From an uncultured Bacteroides sp. (GTDB taxonomy: Bacteria > Bacteroidota > Bacteroidia > Bacteroidales > Bacteroidaceae): 64,000 nucleotides of DNA. The first letter of the stretch is position 1, and every line of letters begins with the position of its first letter. A program made the translations under genes and the position numbers. Below are positions 57,936-64,000 of this stretch, in pieces. Under the pieces are notes generated by a model that was not told where the DNA came from, did not search any database, and saw only the letters and a program-made list of their open reading frames with translations. The DNA is taken from NCBI GenBank assembly GCA_947173895.1, contig CAMWGU010000001.1:1-64000 (forward strand), given 5' to 3'.

Positions 57936-58537
57936 GCCTCTGCCTCCTTTCTTTTCTCTTGAATCGACTTCAGGATCTTCTGCGATGATTTGGACAAGTT
58001 TTCCTCATCCTCCATAAAACGTTTAATCTTTCGCAAGGCGTCCTGATATCCGGGTATCTGCACCTTCTCAAAAAGGTTCACTTTCTGAGTGGTTTTCTTA
58101 CGTGCATGTTCCAGCAGGTTCAGTTTGGCAAGTATAAACTCCCTTTCGATAGCTGTCTGTGCCAGTCCTTTCAACAAATGTATCCCGTCGGAATACCACT
58201 TCGGACTGTTAAACAGGCTATAGGGACGAATGTCGAATTCTACGTTCTCCAACAAGGGGACCCGCACACCGGCAATCTTCTTTACGCCCAAATGAACATC
58301 ACTCACTTTTATTAATGAAGCATCAAACTCATTCCAAAGTGCGAACATGGCCTCGTATGCCTGAATCTGCTGTTCAAGCCTTTCCTCCAACTCTACAGCT
58401 TCAGTCTTGCATTTCTTTACTTCCATGCGTAGAGCACTCTCCTTATTCTTAATGATAGGAAGCGTACGCACACGGACCTTTAGTTGCTTTTCAAGCTGTT
58501 GCAATGAGGTCTTGTTATATTGAAACTTTATTGCCAT
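57932..58537 (-). CDS. ntpD: V/A-type ATPase subunit D (central stalk)
   Basis: A 201-residue protein with the two long helices of the rotor shaft (KTSLQQLEKQLKVRVRTLPI at the N-terminus and LRKIKRFMEDEENLSKSS near the C-terminus) and a central globular part. It starts 14 bp after subunit B and overlaps subunit I by 4 bp. No subunit F gene accompanies it. Confidence 0.9.
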   Translation of the reverse strand: MAIKFQYNKTSLQQLEKQLKVRVRTLPIIKNKESALRMEVKKCKTEAVELEERLEQQIQAYEAMFALWNEFDASLIKVSDVHLGVKKIAGVRVPLLENVEFDIRPYSLFNSPKWYSDGIHLLKGLAQTAIEREFILAKLNLLEHARKKTTQKVNLFEKVQIPGYQDALRKIKRFMEDEENLSKSSQKILKSIQEKRKEAEA

Positions 58538-58551
58538 GTTTCTCTGTCAAT

Positions 58552-59874
58552 TTATTGTTTTACCCAATGCTGATCCACCAGTTCCTTCTTGATATTGACT
58601 TCTTCCGGCTTAAAGTATTTGCTGAACAATTCCCATGTAACATCCAGCATTTCAGTAGTATCCAAATTCACATCAATAGCCAGCAACTGGTTGGCATAAT
58701 CTTTGGCGAACGCCAAGGTACGCTCATCATAATTAGTCAGGTCGAAACCGTTCTCCATCTTGGTCTTGGCATTAGCAGCATCGGCATACAAACGCACAGC
58801 AGCATTCATCACCTGCGGATGATCCTTACGGGTCTTCTTACCGCTTACTAACTGTTTCAAACGAGACAACGAACGGAACGGGTCAACGATAACCTTACCG
58901 ATATCACTGTCACGGCGCAAGAACAACTGGCCTTCGGTGATATAACCTGTATTGTCAGGAACAGCATGTGTGATATCGCCTCCGCTCAAAGTAGTTACCG
59001 CAATGATGGTGATGGAACCACCTGCAGGGAATTGAACCGCTTTTTCATAGATCTTCGCCAAATCCGAATAGAGCGAACCCGGCATAGAATCCTTAGACGG
59101 AATCTGGTCCATACGATTGGACACAATAGCCAGCGCATCGGCATAACTAGTCATATCGGTCAGCAAAACCAAAACCTTCTGATTATGCTCCACCGCAAAA
59201 TATTCGGCAGCCGTCAGTGCCATGTCCGGAATCAACAGACGTTCTACCGGCGGATTTTCCGTGGTATTCACAAAACTAATGATACGATCGAGTGCACCGG
59301 CATTAGAGAATACATTTTTAAAATACAAATAATCATCGTTGGTCATACCCATACCACCTAGAATAATCTTGTCGGTTTCGGCACGCAACGCCACATTGGC
59401 CATCACCTGATTAAACGGCTGGTCCGGATCAGCAAAGAACGGGATCTTTTGTCCCGACACCAGTGTGTTGTTCAAATCAATACCTGCAATACCGGTAGCA
59501 ATCAGTTCCGACGGTTGCTTGCGACGAACCGGATTAACAGACGGACCGCCGATAGGAACTTCCTGTCCCTCAATATCCGGTCCTCCGTCAATCGGATCTC
59601 CGAAAGCGTTGAAAAAACGTCCGGCCAACTGTTCGCTCACTTTCAGTGTAGGCGATTTACCCAGAAATACGACCTCGGCATTTGTCGGGATACCTTCCGT
59701 TCCCTCAAACACCTGCAGAGTCACCTCGTCGCCCATGATCTTTACCACCTGGGCCAACTTTCCATTAACCATTGCCAATTCATCATAGCCCACTCCTGAA
59801 GCCTTCAGTGAACAAGTAGCCTTGGTGATCTGGCTGATCTTAGTATATATCTTTTGAAATGCTTTTGTTGCCAT
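58552..59874 (-). CDS. ntpB: V/A-type ATPase subunit B (non-catalytic)
   Basis: A 440-residue subunit of the A3B3 head. It shows GRFFNAFGDPIDGGP, IDLNNTLVSGQKIPFFAD, LLTDMTSYADAL and SMPGSLYSDLAKIYEKA. There is no Walker A, as expected for the regulatory subunit. It lies between subunits A and D; the 113-bp gap to subunit A is AT-rich with no feature seen. Confidence 0.95.
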   Translation of the reverse strand: MATKAFQKIYTKISQITKATCSLKASGVGYDELAMVNGKLAQVVKIMGDEVTLQVFEGTEGIPTNAEVVFLGKSPTLKVSEQLAGRFFNAFGDPIDGGPDIEGQEVPIGGPSVNPVRRKQPSELIATGIAGIDLNNTLVSGQKIPFFADPDQPFNQVMANVALRAETDKIILGGMGMTNDDYLYFKNVFSNAGALDRIISFVNTTENPPVERLLIPDMALTAAEYFAVEHNQKVLVLLTDMTSYADALAIVSNRMDQIPSKDSMPGSLYSDLAKIYEKAVQFPAGGSITIIAVTTLSGGDITHAVPDNTGYITEGQLFLRRDSDIGKVIVDPFRSLSRLKQLVSGKKTRKDHPQVMNAAVRLYADAANAKTKMENGFDLTNYDERTLAFAKDYANQLLAIDVNLDTTEMLDVTWELFSKYFKPEEVNIKKELVDQHWVKQ

Positions 59875-59987
59875 CTATTTATTTACAATTTAGCAATTTA
59901 CAATTTACATTTTTTTCTTTTTCCTTTTTACCGCCCGCAAGTCTTCACAAACATCCTGCTTTACGAGGGATAAAACGGCACATTCTG

Positions 59988-61742
59988 TCAAATCTTTCGC
60001 TCGGCAACCAGCTCCTGCAACTGTTTGTTGAACTCTTCATACTGCTCAGACTTGTACTTGGCATAATTCATCTGCTTGCAGAGGTTGATCATTTTTTTGA
60101 AATAATCCATTACTTCAAGGAAAGTGTCGAACCTAAATTCAGTATGACAAATGTCGATCACCATATTCAAGATATCCTCCTGACGTTCCATCGGAGTCAC
60201 AGAATCCACTTCATCAAAAGCATCCTGTTGTAGAATCACAAAGTCTATCAACTCTGATTTCCAAAATATCACATGATATTCTACAGGCACACCATCATCA
60301 CCCAAAATATTAATTTGCTCGGCAATTTCCTTACCACGAAGCAATCTTGTCTTGATCTCATTTACCTTTCCGATCCATTCGCTATTGATACGTTTGGTTA
60401 TATAATCTTCAAACTCAGGATATTCCAGATATTTTGAATAAGAATCAATTGGATTAACTGCCGGATAACGTTTCTTGTCGGCACGTTCCTGTTCCAATGC
60501 ATAGAAGCAGCGAGCCACTTTTTTGGTGTTCTCTGTCACAGGTTCTTTCAGGTTACCACCGGCCGGAGACACAGTACCAATGAAGGTAATGGAACCAGTC
60601 TCTCCATTATTCAGGTACACATATCCCGCACGACCATAGAAATTAGAGATAATAGCCGAAATGTCCATCGGGAACGCATCCGGACCAGGCAATTCTTCCA
60701 TACGGTTTGACATCTCACGCAACGCCTGCGCCCAACGCGAAGTAGAATCGGCCATCAGCAAAACTTTCAACCCCATAGCACGATAATATTCCGAAATGGT
60801 CATAGCTGTATACACCGATGCTTCACGCGCAGCCACCGGCATGTTCGACGTATTGGCGATAATAATGGTACGCTCCATCAGTTTTCGTCCTGTGTGCGGG
60901 TCAACTAGTTCGGGGAATTCCGTAAAGATTTCTACGACCTCGTTTGCACGCTCACCACAAGCGGCAATAATCACAATATCGGCTTCCGCCTGTTTGGAAA
61001 TAGCATGCTGAAGCACCGTCTTCCCTGTACCGAACGGACCGGGAATAAATCCTGTTCCTCCCTCTACAATGGGGTTCACCGTATCAATGACACGCACACC
61101 GGTTTCCAGCAATTTATAAGGACGTGGTTTCTCCTTATAATTAGTCATAGCCTTCTTCACCGGCCATTTCTGAATCATATTCACCGGAATATCTTTTCCG
61201 TCTTTATCAGTCAGCACCACTACGGTATGCTCAATGGTATAGTCGCCTTCGGAAACAATCGATTTCACTTTATAAGTACCTGTCAGTTGGAACGGCACCA
61301 TAATTTTCAGCGGCTGAAAGTTCTCATCCACTTGTCCCAACCAGGCCGAAGGCCCCACTTCATCGCCCACCTTAACCAGTGGTACAAAGTGCCATGCCTT
61401 TTCCTTGTCCAATGGATACGTATATTGTCCGCGTTTCAAAAACACTCCATCCATCTTGTCGAGGTCGTTTTGTAAACCGTCATAATTCTTAGACAACATA
61501 CCCGGACCTAAAGTCACTTCAAGCATGTGTCCAGTAAATTCAGCCTCGGCACCCACCTTCAGTCCACGTGTGCTTTCAAACACCTGTACATACACATTGC
61601 TGCCTACTACCTTAATAACCTCTGCCATCAACTGGTCTCCGCCAGTCAGAATGTAACAAATCTCATTCTGAGCTACCGGCCCGTCAACGGTAAGAGTAAC
61701 CATGTTGGCAATTACGCCACTAACAGTTCCTTTTGTTGCCAT
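59988..61742 (-). CDS. ntpA: V/A-type ATPase catalytic subunit A
   Basis: A 584-residue catalytic subunit. Walker A reads GPFGTGKTVLQ near residue 234, then CGERANEVVEIFTEFPEL and LMADSTSRWAQALREMS. The long non-homologous insertion before Walker A (about 110-200), characteristic of V/A-type catalytic subunits, is present. It hydrolyses or makes ATP, coupled to ion flow. Confidence 0.96.
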   Translation of the reverse strand: MATKGTVSGVIANMVTLTVDGPVAQNEICYILTGGDQLMAEVIKVVGSNVYVQVFESTRGLKVGAEAEFTGHMLEVTLGPGMLSKNYDGLQNDLDKMDGVFLKRGQYTYPLDKEKAWHFVPLVKVGDEVGPSAWLGQVDENFQPLKIMVPFQLTGTYKVKSIVSEGDYTIEHTVVVLTDKDGKDIPVNMIQKWPVKKAMTNYKEKPRPYKLLETGVRVIDTVNPIVEGGTGFIPGPFGTGKTVLQHAISKQAEADIVIIAACGERANEVVEIFTEFPELVDPHTGRKLMERTIIIANTSNMPVAAREASVYTAMTISEYYRAMGLKVLLMADSTSRWAQALREMSNRMEELPGPDAFPMDISAIISNFYGRAGYVYLNNGETGSITFIGTVSPAGGNLKEPVTENTKKVARCFYALEQERADKKRYPAVNPIDSYSKYLEYPEFEDYITKRINSEWIGKVNEIKTRLLRGKEIAEQINILGDDGVPVEYHVIFWKSELIDFVILQQDAFDEVDSVTPMERQEDILNMVIDICHTEFRFDTFLEVMDYFKKMINLCKQMNYAKYKSEQYEEFNKQLQELVAERKI

Positions 61743-61760
61743 ATATCTTTAATCTGTTTA

Positions 61761-62597
61761 TTATCTGAATTCTGCGGGAATCTGTACCTCGTCCTTCAGC
61801 TTGTCAATCATCTGACGGAACAATTCGCTTCCCTTTTCCTTATCCATTGAAATCCAGCGGCCGATCATTTCCAGTTTCAACAAGAACACGAAAATCCGCT
61901 CCACCGAAAAATAGTTGAAGAAGACAGCATCTTCCATCCAGTTCCATTTCAATACATCTGTTTTCTTCTCTCTTTCCACCAAGTCCTCAATCTCACTGAT
62001 ACGAAGCACCTGCTCAAAATATCCCAACTCTTCTGTCAAACCGAAATCACGGGCATTCGATGTACGGATCATTTCGCTTACCTCTGTCTTTCCCACTACC
62101 ACCTGCGACACGTCCATTCTATATTTACGTGCAGCCAAGGCAGCCAATATATTGTTGAGATTCAGATTAAACTCGAACCAGGAAGCAACAAACCGATTAC
62201 CGCAATTCATGGCGTATGCATAATAATAAGCCGACAACATATCCTCCGCACGATAGAGTTCATCGGCAGAAAGAGCTAGATAAGCAGCAATGAATTCATA
62301 AAAATAGGATGGATATTTCTTATTGGGAGTATCGCCTTCTCGCACCGAACCGACAAGTGCCAGCAATTCATCCTGCGAATAATTTCCCACAGGGTCAATC
62401 GCCGCCTCTTTATCTTTCAGCAACTTCAACAAATTGGCATTGTCGAATTTCAGATAAAACAGATCAATTAGCCTTTTATCTTTTTCCGACAATTCCGAAT
62501 AGATCTCTGATTTAAAATTAGCCACTGTATAGTTCAATTTGCCGTCTTCCAATGAAAGGTCGGGCAAACCGGCCACCAGGCAATAATAATTTGTCAT
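61761..62597 (-). CDS. DUF2764 protein of the V/A-type ATPase operon (probable subunit C equivalent)
   Basis: A 278-residue mostly helical protein starting MTNYYCLVAGLPDLSLEDG, the start typical of DUF2764. It sits between subunits E and A, where subunit C is encoded in other V/A-type operons. It probably plays the part of the C (d-type) subunit linking the central stalk to the ring; this is an inference from position, size and helical nature. No residues of known catalytic function are seen. Spacing is 18 bp to subunit A and 9 bp to subunit E. Confidence 0.85.
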   Translation of the reverse strand: MTNYYCLVAGLPDLSLEDGKLNYTVANFKSEIYSELSEKDKRLIDLFYLKFDNANLLKLLKDKEAAIDPVGNYSQDELLALVGSVREGDTPNKKYPSYFYEFIAAYLALSADELYRAEDMLSAYYYAYAMNCGNRFVASWFEFNLNLNNILAALAARKYRMDVSQVVVGKTEVSEMIRTSNARDFGLTEELGYFEQVLRISEIEDLVEREKKTDVLKWNWMEDAVFFNYFSVERIFVFLLKLEMIGRWISMDKEKGSELFRQMIDKLKDEVQIPAEFR

Positions 62598-62606
62598 AGC
62601 TACGTC

Positions 62607-63197
62607 TTAAAACAACATTTCTACTAATTGAGGACGAAGGAAATCCTTGAAATAGTTTTCAAATTCCTCTTCACCAAAGTTCACCTTATAAGAGCCATCG
62701 GCAGGCGAAATGGTAAAGAGGGCTTTCATGCCATTCACTTGTTCTATTTTCACTCCTTTATCCAACAAAACTTTTGCATTTGCCGCAAAATATTTTTTAA
62801 GTCCTTCGGCATCGGCTGTAGAGATAACAATAGGTTCGTTTGTTGACCATTGAGCGGCCAATGAAACAATAAACTTGTTCAGATATTCTTCATCTGCCAC
62901 GAAATCTTTTACCGATTTGCTCACCACTTCATTAGTAAGCAAAGTGGAGATTTCTGTTTTCAGCGCGTTCACTGCCTGTCCGGCAAACAATTTGATTTCT
63001 GATTGTGTATTCTCGGCTGTTTCCGCTGCTAACTTACGAGCCGCGGCAAGTATAGATTCCGCCTCCTTGTGGGCATCCTCTACAATCTTCGCTGCTTCAT
63101 CGCGAGCACTACTGATAAGCCGCTGTGCTTCTTCGTTTCCCTTTTCCACACCTTCACGATAAATCTTATCGGTAAGCTCCTGAATTTTATTTTCCAT
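62607..63197 (-). CDS. ntpE: V/A-type ATPase subunit E (peripheral stalk)
   Basis: A 196-residue protein. A long N-terminal helix (NKIQELTDKIYREGVEKGNE, then Ala/Glu-rich to about residue 80) is followed by a globular C-terminal domain, as in peripheral-stalk subunit E. The start MENKIQEL at 63197 is chosen over 63227, since the extra residues do not fit the family. First gene of the operon order E, DUF2764, A, B, D, I, K. The usual partner subunit G/H is not encoded here. Confidence 0.9.
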   Translation of the reverse strand: MENKIQELTDKIYREGVEKGNEEAQRLISSARDEAAKIVEDAHKEAESILAAARKLAAETAENTQSEIKLFAGQAVNALKTEISTLLTNEVVSKSVKDFVADEEYLNKFIVSLAAQWSTNEPIVISTADAEGLKKYFAANAKVLLDKGVKIEQVNGMKALFTISPADGSYKVNFGEEEFENYFKDFLRPQLVEMLF

Positions 63198-63260
63198 ATT
63201 CTTGAAGATATTTTTTGAGTTTAACACTTTCTTTCTTTAATAAATTCAAAAAGAATAGCC

Positions 63261-63268
63261 CAAAAATA
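63261..63268 (-). promoter_or_regulatory. -7 element for the V/A-type ATPase operon
   Basis: TATTTTTG on the minus strand, 63 bp before the subunit E start. Confidence 0.45.
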
Positions 63269-63332
63269 CAAAAATCAATGAAAGAAAAAGAATTTAAAGA
63301 TAGTTTTTATGCGAAAACTACTATAAAAAGAG

Positions 63333-63374
63333 AAAAAAGCGCCGTATTTATGTTTCAGAACATAAATACGGCGC
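63333..63374 (-). terminator. Strong terminator downstream of the small hypothetical gene
   Basis: A perfect 16-bp stem (63339-63354 with 63359-63374; GCGCCGTATTTATGTT and its complement) with loop TCAG, followed on the minus strand by a T run. It separates the unknown genes at the window end from the ATPase operon. Confidence 0.9.
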
Positions 63375-63465
63375 AGTTCAAAAAACATATTCGCATTTGA
63401 AGACCGATTCGAAGGATATAAAAATCGGCACATACTTATGCTCCTTGTTTCCTTTGACGCTACGG

Positions 63466-63792
63466 CTAGCCCAAACGGATCGCTTTGCTCCCTGCCACAA
63501 ACTCCTTTTGAGCACAATCAAAAATAGCTATATGCCATGCGTACATCGGCATCCCCGTTTCTGCTCCTACAACGACACGAACTAAAAAATCGGCAAACCT
63601 TTCGCCGGAACAAATGCGCAGATCGGAGAAAGGAGAAATAACAATCACCCCACCTATCCATTGAGTAGCACAAAGTTCTTGCGCCAAAGGGAAAAAAGTC
63701 TTCAGTCTGCCATTGTCTTCCAATTCCACTACATACAGAGAGTGGCAAGTATCCGGCAAAACATACAAGTAATGGGAAGCAAAACGTTTCAT
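63466..63792 (-). CDS. Hypothetical protein (108 aa)
   Basis: A 108-residue protein that I do not recognise. It starts MKRFASHYLYVLPDTCHSLY and has mixed hydrophobic and polar segments without a signal peptide or clear membrane helix. It is called real because it lies 18 bp after the stop of the preceding gene on the same strand, has even codon use, and is followed by a strong terminator about 90 bp downstream. The segment after residue 70 (VVVGAETGMPMYAWHIAIFD) is the most structured-looking part. An overlapping frame (63518-63796) is less plausible because it is very rich in Cys, Phe and Arg. Confidence 0.6.
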   Translation of the reverse strand: MKRFASHYLYVLPDTCHSLYVVELEDNGRLKTFFPLAQELCATQWIGGVIVISPFSDLRICSGERFADFLVRVVVGAETGMPMYAWHIAIFDCAQKEFVAGSKAIRLG

Positions 63793-63810
63793 ACACTAAT
63801 AAAAGGAAAA

Positions 63811-64000
63811 TCAGTCCTGCTGCCTGACCGAGCTAGGACGAATGGAAGAAGCATCAAGCGTATCTGCCTTTTTTTCCATTTGCATGGCATCCACATTCCG
63901 TTCCATCGCCAGACTGTCTTCGGCATCCACTCGAACCGTGTCGGCCGGTTCATGATAACGGGTCAAGGTAATGTTATTGATTATCAATCCCGGTTTATTT
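63811..64000 (-). CDS. C-terminal part of an unidentified protein (runs off window)
   Basis: On the minus strand an open frame enters from beyond 64000 and ends at TGA 63811-63813. The visible 62 residues include NITLTRYHEPADTVRVDAED and end SIRPSSVRQQD. They are charged and look like a flexible C-terminus. The frame is uninterrupted and the next gene follows at 18 bp, so it is probably the upstream gene of the same operon. Function cannot be assigned from this part. Confidence 0.6.
   Translation of the reverse strand, partial: NKPGLIINNITLTRYHEPADTVRVDAEDSLAMERNVDAMQMEKKADTLDASSIRPSSVRQQD

Overview
The window looks like chromosomal DNA of a gut Bacteroidota, most likely Bacteroides or Phocaeicola. 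Reasons: vegetative promoters of the TTTG-19-TAnnTTTG type, almost no Shine-Dalgarno sequences, sphingolipid synthesis (serine palmitoyltransferase), a GT3 glycogen synthase paired with a GT35 phosphorylase, a compact V/A-type ATPase operon with a DUF2764 gene, a zinc-less tRNA-guanine transglycosylase, and LytTR, DUF6268 and DUF4369-TlpA proteins. The species call is inference; no rRNA is present to fix it.

Layout. 1-1400: a composite repeat (copy A), a small cyclase-family gene and a tRNA-Pro with its own promoter and terminator. 1.5-4.2 kb (minus): a histidine kinase and an NtrC-type sigma-54 activator. 4.4-22.3 kb (plus): a nine-gene tripartite export operon with TolC-like, HlyD-like, six FtsX/MacB-type permeases and only one ATPase. 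Between activator and operon lie two identical 15-bp palindromic sites 21 bp apart and a -24/-12 promoter, so the two-component pair probably drives the operon through sigma-54. 22.5-26.6 kb: a large SNF2-family ATPase. 26.6-27.6 kb: composite repeat copy B, inverted. 27.7-31 kb: serine palmitoyltransferase divergent from a lipid kinase, then TrmN6. 31.1-36.5 kb: lon, tgt and an LptF/LptG permease, facing a HAD phosphatase with a shared terminator. 36.7-40 kb: a thioredoxin-fold protein without its CxxC, serB and a DEAD-box helicase. 40-42.9 kb: a decayed stretch with composite repeat copy C, a DUF6268 outer-membrane protein and a broken LytTR regulator. 42.9-49.3 kb (minus): a PL8 polysaccharide lyase and potABCD. 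49.6-50.7 kb: a TlpA lipoprotein. 51.1-55.4 kb (minus): glycogen synthase and phosphorylase. 55.6-63.2 kb (minus): the V/A-type ATPase operon. The end holds a small unknown gene and the C-terminus of a gene that runs off the window.

The most notable points are (i) the sigma-54 enhancer/promoter architecture joined to a six-permease, one-ATPase exporter, and (ii) a dispersed repeat family of about 650 bp built from two different 22-bp tandem arrays plus a block of about 250 bp bounded by inverted repeats, with solo arrays in several other intergenic gaps. All calls come from reading the sequence; no database search was run.
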